Shown here: one piece after another, positions 1 to 6,063 of the stretch | Layout of the letters: each line of letters begins with the position of its first letter | Numbering within the stretch: the stretch's first letter is position 1 | Assembly: GCA_947458305.1 (NCBI GenBank) | Contig: CANGZO010000102.1 | Span: forward strand, 1-8,036 | DNA length: 8,036 nucleotides | Direction of reading: 5' to 3' | Origin: Comamonadaceae bacterium | Lineage (GTDB): Bacteria > Pseudomonadota > Gammaproteobacteria > Burkholderiales > Burkholderiaceae_C | The notes under the pieces: model-generated | Told to the model about the DNA's origin: nothing | The model's database searches: none | The model's input: only the letters and a program-made list of their open reading frames with translations | Translations under genes and position numbers: made by a program

Positions 1-959
1 ACTTGGAGCGCGAGCGCTTGGCCCGCCTGCGACACACCCCCTCCGTCACCCTGGACGGCCAAAAAATCGAGCTCTTGGCCAACATCGAAATGCCCGAAGA
101 CACCCAGGCGGCCATCACCGCCGGGGCTGTTGGCGTTGGCTTGTTTCGCAGTGAATTTTTGTTCATGGGTCGCCAGGGTCATTTGCCTGACGAAGAAGAA
201 CAATACCAAGCCTATCGCCGTGCGGTCGATGGCATGAACGGTTTGCCGGTGACCATCCGCACCGTGGACGTCGGAGCCGACAAGCAGCTCGATGAAACGC
301 GCCACGACGCGGCGCATCTGAATCCAGCGCTGGGCTTGCGCGCCATCCGCTGGAGCCTGGCCGACCCGGCCATGTTCCTCACCCAGCTGCGCGCCATCTT
401 GCGCGCAGCGGCGCATGGGCAAGTGCACCTGCTCATTCCCATGCTGGCGCACGGCAGCGAGATCCGCCAGACCCTGGCCCTGATCGACCAGGCCCGTCAC
501 GAATTAGACCGCCGTGGCGCAGCCCATGGCCCGGTCAAATTGGGCGCGATGATCGAGATCCCGGCCGCCGCCTTGTCCTTGCGTTTGTTCCTCAAACACT
601 TTGACTTTTTGTCGATTGGCACCAACGACCTGATCCAGTACACCCTGGCCATCGACCGGGCCGACGAGTCGGTGGCGCACCTGTACGACCCGCTGCACCC
701 GGCGGTGCTGCGCCTCATTGCCGACACCATCGCCGAATGCCACCGACAAGGCAAAGGCGTGTCGGTGTGCGGCGAGATGGCGGGCGATGTGACCATGACC
801 CGGCTGCTGCTGGGCATGGGGCTGCGCAGTTTTTCCATGCACCCCTCGCAGATCCTGTCCGTCAAACAACAGGTGCTGCGCTCTGACGCCACCAAGCTGG
901 CGCTGTGGGCTGAGCAGGTGCTGGATTCGGACGATCCCGCTGTTCACATGAGCGCATAG
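1..959 (+). CDS. ptsI: Phosphoenolpyruvate-protein phosphotransferase (PTS enzyme I), C-terminal part, 5' truncated
   Basis: Enzyme I takes phosphate from phosphoenolpyruvate onto a histidine and passes it to HPr, the first step of the sugar phosphotransferase system; it is cytosolic. Only the PEP-binding barrel domain is visible, about 318 residues of a usual ~575, and the frame is open to the left edge, so the real start and the phospho-histidine domain lie outside. Counting from the TTG codon at position 3, visible signatures are GLFRSEFLFM (46-55, PEP-binding Arg49), RTVDVGADK (86-94), NPALGLRAIR (107-116), MIEIPAAA (183-190, metal-ligand Glu185), SIGTNDLIQYT (204-214, Asp209) and SVCGEMAGD (254-262, catalytic Cys256). 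All key barrel residues are present, so the visible part looks functional. The nitrogen-type paralogue PtsP shares this domain and carries an N-terminal GAF domain that would lie out of view, so it cannot be fully excluded. The gene ends with TAG and converges on the yghU-type gene. Confidence 0.93.
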   Translation, partial: LERERLARLRHTPSVTLDGQKIELLANIEMPEDTQAAITAGAVGVGLFRSEFLFMGRQGHLPDEEEQYQAYRRAVDGMNGLPVTIRTVDVGADKQLDETRHDAAHLNPALGLRAIRWSLADPAMFLTQLRAILRAAAHGQVHLLIPMLAHGSEIRQTLALIDQARHELDRRGAAHGPVKLGAMIEIPAAALSLRLFLKHFDFLSIGTNDLIQYTLAIDRADESVAHLYDPLHPAVLRLIADTIAECHRQGKGVSVCGEMAGDVTMTRLLLGMGLRSFSMHPSQILSVKQQVLRSDATKLALWAEQVLDSDDPAVHMSA

Positions 960-972
960 CGTCAATACGACC

Positions 973-992
973 GCCCGATCAGCTGATCGGGC
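973..992. terminator. Perfect 20-bp palindrome between convergent genes, candidate bidirectional terminator
   Basis: The sequence GCCCGATCAG is followed directly by its exact reverse complement, 13 bases after the stop of the enzyme I gene and 12 bases before the stop of the convergent glutathione transferase gene. As RNA it folds into a GC-rich hairpin on either strand. The plus strand continues with CCTTTCGC and the minus strand with a GC-rich tail, so neither has a strong T-tract. The position supports termination for both genes, but the efficiency is uncertain. A protein-binding palindrome is the alternative. Confidence 0.55.
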
Positions 993-1004
993 CTTTCGCA
1001 GAAC

Positions 1005-1877
1005 TTATGCTGGTTTGATTTTGTCTTGTGTGCGGGTGTCAAAGTCGCTGGCGTCGTGGCGCTCATGCAGCTGCGACTCGGGCGCGCCCATGACGCGGTT
1101 GACCATCCGGCCGCGTTGCACCGCAGGGCGTTGCGCGAGTTCTTCGGCCCAGCGCTGCACATGGGTGTATTCGTGCACCTGCAAAAACTCACCCGCTTCG
1201 TACAGCAAACCTTTGGCCAAGGCGCCGTACCAAGGCCAGATGGCGATGTCGGCGATGGTGTAGTTGTCGCCTGCAATGAAGCGGCTTTGCGCCAGGCGCT
1301 GGTTGAGCACGTCCATTTCGCGTTTGACTTCCATCGCAAAGCGGTCGATGGCGTATTCGATTTTGATGGGTGCGTAGGCATAGAAATGCCCAAAGCCGCC
1401 ACCCAGATAAGGCGCGCTGCCCATTTGCCAAAACAGCCAGGACAGGCATTCGGCGCGTTGGGCTGGCTCGGTGGGCACCAGGGCGCCAAACTTTTCAGCC
1501 AGGTACAGCAAGATGGCGCCCGACTCAAAAACGCGCACGGGCTGCTCGCCACTGCAGTCCAGCAAGGCCGGGATTTTGGAGTTGGGATTGACGTCCACAA
1601 AGCCACTGCCGAACTGCTGGCCTTCGTTGATGCGGATCAGCCAGGCGTCGTACTCGGCGCCTGTGTGTCCCAAGGCCAGCAACTCTTCGAGCATGACGGT
1701 GACTTTGACGCCATTGGGTGTGCCCAGTGAGTACAGCTGGAAAGGGTGTTTGCCGCGTGGCAGTTCTTGCTCGTGCGTGGCCCCTGCCACTGGGCGATTG
1801 ATGTTGGCAAAACGCCCGCCATTGGCTTTGTTCCAGGTCCAGGTTTTCGGGGGGGTGTAGGGGCTGGAGTCGGTCAT
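1005..1877 (-). CDS. yghU: YghU-type glutathione S-transferase / disulfide-bond reductase
   Basis: This cytosolic 290-residue protein closely matches E. coli YghU (about 288 residues), a Nu-class glutathione transferase family member that binds two glutathiones and reduces disulfides; its physiological substrate is unclear. The start is the ATG at 1877, preceded by AGAGG five bases upstream; the frame stays open 49 codons further up, but that extension resembles nothing I know and would exceed the family length. An N-terminal arm with FANINRPV (23-30) precedes the thioredoxin-like domain: QLYSLGTPNG (47-56), NPNSKIPAL (97-105, cis-Pro103) and VFESGAILLYLAEKFG (116-131, Glu118-Ser119 contacting glutathione). 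The helical domain has FGHFYAYAP (162-170) and TIADIAIWPW (207-216), and the end carries HERHDASDF (271-279), typical of the YghU branch. A run of seven G at about 1849-1855 falls in early codons. The gene seems to be a single transcription unit. Confidence 0.95.
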   Translation of the reverse strand: MTDSSPYTPPKTWTWNKANGGRFANINRPVAGATHEQELPRGKHPFQLYSLGTPNGVKVTVMLEELLALGHTGAEYDAWLIRINEGQQFGSGFVDVNPNSKIPALLDCSGEQPVRVFESGAILLYLAEKFGALVPTEPAQRAECLSWLFWQMGSAPYLGGGFGHFYAYAPIKIEYAIDRFAMEVKREMDVLNQRLAQSRFIAGDNYTIADIAIWPWYGALAKGLLYEAGEFLQVHEYTHVQRWAEELAQRPAVQRGRMVNRVMGAPESQLHERHDASDFDTRTQDKIKPA

Positions 1878-2082
1878 GGTGGCCTCTGAAGTGGTGCGGC
1901 TGATGGGCATGATTGGTTTGAAGCTCAGGGCAATGGGCTCTGAGCAGTTGGAGTTTACGTCTGCTGGGCCGATTGAGGTCTCGGTCATCAGTCGAACCAT
2001 CATGCATTGCAAGCATGTCATCACTGGATGAATACGGCGTTATGAATTAAAAAGTGTTGATATATGCGGTTAGGATTGCCCA
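1878..2082. other. Divergent intergenic gap, no gene supported
   Basis: This gap separates the start of the minus-strand glutathione transferase from the decayed plus-strand DUF3800 gene. It should hold the promoter of the former, but I could not pick out a convincing -35/-10 pair on the minus strand. On the plus side there is an AT-rich stretch at about 2040-2070 and an AGGA Shine-Dalgarno match at 2072-2075, seven bases before the ATG at 2083. No RNA gene or long repeat is visible. Confidence 0.4.
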
Positions 2083-2731
2083 ATGCAATCGCGCAAACCA
2101 GAAATGTTGCTGTACATGGATGAATCCGGTTCTCGGGATCCGGACCGACACCCGCGTCAGAAATCTGAAGTACCCGATTGGTTCGGCATTGGCGGAATTT
2201 TGGTGAAGGCAAGCGATAAACCCGGTATAGAAGCCACAATGGACGCTTTCTGATTGCGTTGTCGATCGCCCTGGCTACAACGAACGCTACTTCGAGCAAT
2301 ACGGCGCAAGACGTTGGAAGCTTTGTAAGACGGCGTTCCACATCGCAGTTGAGCGCGCAGCCAAATACGCCTCGCATCAAGGTGCGCGAATGAGGGTGTA
2401 CGTTGAACGGAGTGACAAAGTCACCGAAGATCAACTCCAAGGGTACTTTGACGAGATGAGAAATGCAGGGCAGCCCTTCAACTCAGAGACGTCCGCCAAG
2501 TACCAACCCTTGCCAGCTGACCAACTGCGACCCACACTTTTCGAGTTTGGCGTCAAGACAAAAGGGTCGCAGCTGATGCAGTTGGCAGATTTGGTCTTGT
2601 GGCCGATTTGCCGAGGACGTTATGCGCCGGATGACCGTGCATATGGTCTCTTGAAGTCCAATCGCAAACTGTTGGACGCCCATTGCACGCAGGCGAATGG
2701 GTTGCTGGGTATCAAGTATTTTTGCTTCTAG
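2083..2731 (+). pseudogene. DUF3800-family protein gene, broken by a frame change and probable internal deletion
   Basis: Two pieces of one DUF3800-family protein are in different frames. The first runs 2083-2253 (56 codons, ATG with AGGA seven bases upstream) and has the family start LLYMDESGS followed by WFGIGGILV, then a TGA. The second is open from about 2231 in the +1 frame and becomes family-like from DCVVDRPGYN at about 2252, through WKLCKTAF, RVYVERSDK, SAKYQPL and KTKGSQLMQLADLVLWP to a terminal IKYFCF before TAG. From my memory of the family, roughly 40-60 residues normally separate the GG-I-L-V strand from the V-V-D-R strand, including a conserved histidine/serine plus I-R motif; these are absent. 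That points to a deletion rather than a simple one-base shift. DUF3800 proteins are thought to have a nuclease-like (RNase H-like) fold and often occur in mobile or defence regions; the function is not established. A sampled stretch is about 48% GC, lower than flanking genes, which suggests horizontal origin. An ATG at 2390 with AAGG upstream could still make a C-terminal fragment. Confidence 0.8.
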
Positions 2732-2758
2732 AAAAGCAAAAGCCCGCTTTCGCGGGCT
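2731..2758 (-). terminator. Rho-independent terminator of the lip operon
   Basis: On the minus strand AGCCCGC, a GAAA (GNRA) loop and GCGGGCT form a perfect seven-pair stem (2758-2741), followed directly by TTTGCTTTTC (2740-2731). This is a good intrinsic terminator for transcription leaving lipA, about 90 bases past its stop. On the plus strand the same hairpin follows the DUF3800 remnant by nine bases, but the tail CTCTTGTC is poor, so its main direction is minus. Confidence 0.8.
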
Positions 2759-2849
2759 CTTGTCGGCTACCAAAGTGGGTAACCTCGTAGGCTATGCCTG
2801 AATGGGATTTTATACGGAAGAACCCATTTCTTTGTAAACCTTCTCCTGT

Positions 2850-3857
2850 TCACAGGCCTTTCACATTTTGGCTGGCCGAATGCGCCTGCTGGTCAGCGTG
2901 GTAGCTCGAGCGCACCATCGCACCCACGGCGGCGTGCGAAAAGCCCATCTCGTAGGCTTTGACCTCGAACATCTTGAAGGTGTCGGGGTGCACATAGCGG
3001 CGCACAGGCAGGTGGCTGTTGCTGGGGGCCAGGTACTGGCCAATGGTGAGCATCTCGATGTTGTGCGCACGCATGTCGCGCATGACTTCCAGGATTTCTT
3101 CGTCCGTCTCGCCCAGGCCGACCATCAGGCCGCTCTTGGTGGGCACATTCGGAAACAGCGCCTTGAATTTTTTCAGCAGGTTCAGCGAGAACTGGTAGTC
3201 CGAGCCGGGGCGCGCTTCTTTGTACAGGCGCGGCACGGTTTCCATGTTGTGGTTCATCACGTCAGGCGGTGCGGCCTTCAGGATCTCCAGGGCGCGGTCA
3301 TCGCGGCCACGGAAGTCGGGCACCAGGACTTCGATTTGTGTGGTGGGCGAGAGTTCGCGCGTCTTGCGGATGCACTCGACAAAATGTCCGGCACCGCCGT
3401 CGCGCAGGTCGTCGCGGTCCACGCTGGTGATGACGACGTATTGCAGCTTGAGTTGGGCGATGGTCTTGGCCAGGTTGTCGGGCTCGTTCACATCCAGCGG
3501 GTCGGGGCGGCCGTGGCCCACATCGCAAAACGGGCAGCGGCGGGTGCACTTGTCGCCCATGATCATGAAAGTGGCCGTGCCCTTGCCAAAGCATTCGCCG
3601 ATGTTGGGGCAGCTGGCTTCTTCGCACACCGTCACCAGCTTGTTGCTGCGCAGAATGTCCTTGATTTCGTAAAAGCGGGTGGTGGGTGAGCCGGCTTTGA
3701 CGCGGATCCAATCCGGTTTTTTCAGCACTTCGGCCTGTTCCACCTTCACGGGAATGCGGGAGAGCTTGGCCGCCGCTTTTTGCTTGGCCATGGGGTCATA
3801 GTTGTCAACGCTTTGCACTTCACGAACCACGTTGCGTTCGGTCGGGGTGTTGCTCAT
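2850..3857 (-). CDS. lipA: Lipoyl synthase
   Basis: LipA is a cytosolic radical S-adenosylmethionine enzyme that inserts two sulfur atoms into protein-bound octanoyl groups, making the lipoyl cofactor of pyruvate and 2-oxoglutarate dehydrogenases and the glycine cleavage system. The 335-residue protein has both cluster motifs: CEEASCPNIGEC (Cys78, 83, 89) for the auxiliary 4Fe-4S cluster that donates sulfur, and CTRRCPFC (Cys104, 108, 111) for the radical-SAM cluster. YVVITSVDRDDLRDGGA (140-156), LVPDFRGR (178-185), KSGLMVGLGE (241-250) and the C-terminal RSSYHAD (316-322), whose serine ligates the auxiliary cluster, are all present. It is slightly longer than the E. coli enzyme (321 residues) because of an N-terminal extension. 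The ATG start has only a weak purine stretch (GAAAGA) upstream. It is the last gene of the operon, 46 bases after lipB, and ends before a strong terminator. No defect is visible. Confidence 0.98.
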   Translation of the reverse strand: MSNTPTERNVVREVQSVDNYDPMAKQKAAAKLSRIPVKVEQAEVLKKPDWIRVKAGSPTTRFYEIKDILRSNKLVTVCEEASCPNIGECFGKGTATFMIMGDKCTRRCPFCDVGHGRPDPLDVNEPDNLAKTIAQLKLQYVVITSVDRDDLRDGGAGHFVECIRKTRELSPTTQIEVLVPDFRGRDDRALEILKAAPPDVMNHNMETVPRLYKEARPGSDYQFSLNLLKKFKALFPNVPTKSGLMVGLGETDEEILEVMRDMRAHNIEMLTIGQYLAPSNSHLPVRRYVHPDTFKMFEVKAYEMGFSHAAVGAMVRSSYHADQQAHSASQNVKGL

Positions 3858-3903
3858 TCGGATCTTTCAGTCGCTGCTGCTGGGTGGGTGCGCAGGAAGG
3901 GTT

Positions 3904-4566
3904 TCATAAACGGGTGGCCAATTGGTGGGCCAGTACGCGGGCGGCATCGTCCCAGGTGGTTTCTACACCGATTGTAGAAAGGTCTACGGTTTTCAGGCCC
4001 GCATAACCACACGGGTTGATGCGGTCAAAGGGCTCCAGGTCCATGGCCACGTTGAGGGCCGCGCCATGGTAAGTGCAATGGCGACTGACCTTGATGCCCA
4101 AAGCGCTGATCTTGCCCAAGCCCTTGAAGGGGTCATGGGCCGGGGCGGGCCCCACCAACGCGGCGTGGCTGAAGGGGTCGTCCAGGCGCACATAGATTCC
4201 AGGCGCGCCGGCCACGCGGTGGCCCGTCACGCCGAAGTGCGCCAAGGTGCGGATGACCGATTCTTCGAGCTTGAAAACATATTCTTTGACGAAGTACCCG
4301 GCACGCTGCAGGTTGACCAAGGGGTAGGCCATGACTTGGCCAGGGCCATGAAAGGTGACCTGTCCGCCCCTGTTGGTCTGCACCACCGGAATGTTGCCGG
4401 GCGTCAAGAGGTGCGAGGCATGGCCCGCCAGCCCTTGGGTGAACACAGGCGGGTGCTCGCACAGCCAAAGTTCATTGGGCGTGTCGAGGGTGCGCTCGGC
4501 GGTAAACGCCTGCATCGCCTCGTAGGTGGGCAGGTAGTCCACACGCCCGAGCAGCCGGATGTCCAT
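3904..4566 (-). CDS. lipB: Octanoyl-[acyl carrier protein]:protein N-octanoyltransferase
   Basis: LipB moves the octanoyl chain from acyl carrier protein to a lysine of lipoyl domains, giving the substrate for LipA. The start chosen is the ATG at 4566, two bases after the upstream gene's stop, which suggests translational coupling; a TTG two codons earlier would overlap that stop. The 220-residue product has RGGQVTFHGPGQ (66-77), the catalytic lysine in GKISALGIK (Lys152) and the catalytic cysteine in INPCGYAG (Cys186), which form the known Lys-Cys dyad. Between GIYV (123-126) and the catalytic lysine there is a segment of about 24 residues (LDDPFSHAALVG onward) absent from E. coli LipB. No clear Shine-Dalgarno site precedes the ATG. 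A 46-base spacer separates it from lipA. Confidence 0.96.
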   Translation of the reverse strand: MDIRLLGRVDYLPTYEAMQAFTAERTLDTPNELWLCEHPPVFTQGLAGHASHLLTPGNIPVVQTNRGGQVTFHGPGQVMAYPLVNLQRAGYFVKEYVFKLEESVIRTLAHFGVTGHRVAGAPGIYVRLDDPFSHAALVGPAPAHDPFKGLGKISALGIKVSRHCTYHGAALNVAMDLEPFDRINPCGYAGLKTVDLSTIGVETTWDDAARVLAHQLATRL

Positions 4567-4568
4567 GC

Positions 4569-4868
4569 TCAAAGCACGATTTTGACCATCGGGTGCGAGG
4601 TCAGGGCGCGGTACAGGTCGTCCAGTTGCTCACGGCTGGTGGCGGTGATGCTGAGTGTGACGCCCAGGTAGTTGCCGCCTTTGCTGGGGCGCAACTCGAT
4701 GGTGCGGACATCAAAACCGGGGTCAAATTGCAAGGCCACTTGGCACATGGCTTCGGCAAAGCCGTCGACCATGGCCCCCATGACCTTGATGGGAAAGACC
4801 GAGGGGTACTCGATCAGGCTGTCTTTGCGGGGGTCGGTGCCAGCGGGTGGTTTGATGGAGGCGCTCAT
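4569..4868 (-). CDS. DUF493/YbeD-like small protein
   Basis: This 99-residue protein belongs to the YbeD/DUF493 family (E. coli YbeD is 87 residues), a small ferredoxin-like alpha-beta fold resembling regulatory domains; no biochemical function is established. Family features are IEYPSVFPIKVMG (about 20-32), a central SKGNYLSV-like strand seen here as SKGGNYLGVTLSI, the SREQLDDLYRAL helix and the end MVKIVL. The start is the ATG at 4868, with GGAA seven bases upstream; a TTG eight codons earlier is open but less likely. It follows the CopD-like gene by 26 bases and precedes lipB by two, so it is in the same operon. Its frequent position beside lipB in proteobacteria suggests a link to lipoate metabolism, which is inference only. 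Confidence 0.9.
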   Translation of the reverse strand: MSASIKPPAGTDPRKDSLIEYPSVFPIKVMGAMVDGFAEAMCQVALQFDPGFDVRTIELRPSKGGNYLGVTLSITATSREQLDDLYRALTSHPMVKIVL

Positions 4869-4894
4869 GGGGGTGTTCCGGTTGAACGCCAAGC

Positions 4895-5341
4895 TTAACG
4901 CCAGACCACCACGGCCAGAACCGCCAACCAGCCCAAGGCAAAGTTGGTGAGCACCAAGGGGTGGATTTGCCCCAGGGCTTGGCCTGCCGTGGGCCAGTCA
5001 GAGGCAAGCACAGCGGCTTTGAGTCGGCGAAATGGCGCAAACCAGATGTGCGCAAAGATCAGGCACATCACGAGACCCAAGCCCGACATGGCGTGCCAAC
5101 CCTTGGGGGCCAGTTTCATGTCGGTCATGAACAGCATCCAAAATCCTGAAGCCAAAATCAACGCGATCGAGATCCAAACCATGACAAAAAAGCGGCTCAA
5201 AACAGCCGACATCAAGGCCAAGCGCTCTGGAGGTGCCATCCGGGCAATGACCACGGGGCGCAGCGCCAAAATCACCAAGGCCATGCCGCCCATCCAAACG
5301 ATGGCGGCTGCCAGGTGAAAAAACTTGATCCATTCGTACAT
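4895..5341 (-). CDS. CopD-like four-helix membrane protein
   Basis: This 148-residue protein is almost entirely hydrophobic and predicted to lie in the inner membrane with four helices at about residues 5-27, 47-71, 82-104 and 126-146. The N-terminus, WIKFFHLAAAIVWMGGM, matches the start of CopD-family (copper resistance D) and related integral membrane proteins, with histidines at 9, 83, 98 and 127 that might bind metal or heme. The family function ranges from copper uptake to uncharacterised roles, and this short protein lacks the larger architecture of true CopD, so I assign only the family. The ATG start has a purine-rich GAGAAAG about eight bases upstream. It is the first gene of the minus-strand operon with the DUF493 gene, lipB and lipA, and faces atpI across a 188-base divergent gap. 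A minus-strand TTGACG at 5386-5381 could be a -35, but I see no matching -10. Confidence 0.8.
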   Translation of the reverse strand: MYEWIKFFHLAAAIVWMGGMALVILALRPVVIARMAPPERLALMSAVLSRFFVMVWISIALILASGFWMLFMTDMKLAPKGWHAMSGLGLVMCLIFAHIWFAPFRRLKAAVLASDWPTAGQALGQIHPLVLTNFALGWLAVLAVVVWR

Positions 5342-5452
5342 GTGGGGTCTTTCTCAAAGGAGCAAAAGGGCATCGGATGACGTCAAGCGCCCATTGTCCT
5401 GCTTGTGTGAGGCCTTCGATGGCCTTGAAAATCTGCTGTTAAGCAAAAAAAA

Positions 5453-5480
5453 CTGCGACGCACGGGTTTCTACGTATAAT
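5453..5480 (+). promoter_or_regulatory. Candidate sigma-70 promoter of the atp operon
   Basis: A perfect TATAAT lies at 5475-5480. Sixteen bases upstream is CTGCGA (5453-5458), a 3-of-6 match to TTGACA, and further up is an A-tract (about 5445-5452) that could act as an UP element. Transcription would begin near 5487, giving an atpI leader of about 43 bases. The -10 is convincing and the -35 weak. Confidence 0.65.
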
Positions 5481-5529
5481 CGTGGGCTTTGCAGCAATCG
5501 CTGTGTACGTAACTTCGGTGTCATTTGAG

Positions 5530-6048
5530 ATGACTAAAATCGCCTCACCCCTTAAAACGGGTACCACCGATCACGAACCAGACGCTGCAGATGATGGTCT
5601 TGAGCCCGAATTCAAGCCCCTCACGGCCGAACAAGCCCAAGCTTGGCGACAAAACAACCCGATGGCATCCCCATGGCACGTTTTGTTTTTGCAAGCGGGA
5701 GTTGGGGTGTTCTTGGCGCTGATGACGGGTTGGTTCACGGGTGAATACCGACTGGCTGCATCGTCAGCCTGGGGCACGGTCGCTGTGGTGATCCCTGCCG
5801 TGGTGTTCGTCAGGGCATTGAGCCGGCAAATGCGGCGAACCCAGCCAGGCGCTGCTTTGGCGGGCTTGTTCATTTGGGAGTTGGTCAAAATTGTTTTGAC
5901 CGTGGCGCTGCTTCTGGTGGCGCCAAAAGTGATTTCAGACCTGAGCTGGTTTGCCTTGGTGGCCGGCTTTGTGGTGACGATGAAGGTGTACTGGCTGGCC
6001 ATGGCGCTGGGCTGGATGCAACGCAAGTCGAAGCCGACTATTTTTTGA
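5530..6048 (+). CDS. atpI: ATP synthase subunit I (AtpI)
   Basis: AtpI is a small inner-membrane protein encoded first in many atp operons; it is not part of the finished enzyme and is thought to help assemble the c-ring. The start chosen is the ATG at 5530 (172 residues); a GTG at 5482 in the same frame is only two bases past the predicted -10 box, so it would lie upstream of the transcript. The first 45 residues are hydrophilic and acidic, then four membrane helices follow at about 50-69, 78-97, 107-131 and 138-161. FIWELVKIVLT (114-124), with a charged Glu/Lys pair in a helix, and the basic ending QRKSKP are typical of proteobacterial AtpI. Sequence conservation is low in this family, so the call rests on topology, length and its position 15 bases before atpB. 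No strong Shine-Dalgarno site precedes the ATG. Confidence 0.88.
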   Translation: MTKIASPLKTGTTDHEPDAADDGLEPEFKPLTAEQAQAWRQNNPMASPWHVLFLQAGVGVFLALMTGWFTGEYRLAASSAWGTVAVVIPAVVFVRALSRQMRRTQPGAALAGLFIWELVKIVLTVALLLVAPKVISDLSWFALVAGFVVTMKVYWLAMALGWMQRKSKPTIF

Positions 6049-6063
6049 ACTGATTGGTGATTT

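Noticed and set aside
1026..1730. Open frame of 234 codons antisense to the YghU-type gene
   Set aside because: The opposite strand encodes a near full-length match to YghU; this frame has no family features.
1878..2024. 49-residue upstream extension of the YghU-type protein
   Set aside because: The ATG at 1877 has a good ribosome site and gives the family length; the extension matches nothing I know.
2021..2440. Minus-strand open frame of 139 codons across the DUF3800 remnant
   Set aside because: It opposes clear DUF3800 protein similarity on the plus strand and has no recognisable features.
2868..3689. Long open frame (273 codons) antisense to lipA
   Set aside because: It lies wholly opposite a fully conserved lipA, has His/Ala/Val-rich low-complexity translation and no family resemblance; it is a GC-rich shadow.
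3922..4671. Open frame of 249 codons antisense to lipB and the DUF493 gene
   Set aside because: It spans two conserved genes on the other strand and shows no recognisable domain, so it is a shadow frame.
5378..5386. TGACGTCA palindrome and minus-strand TTGACG as a CopD-like operon promoter
   Set aside because: The -35 match is good but no -10 lies at proper spacing; an eight-base palindrome is common by chance.
5410..5425. Short repeat AGGCCTTCGATGGCCT in the divergent gap as an operator
   Set aside because: The arms are five bases and there is no second copy or known regulator to support it.
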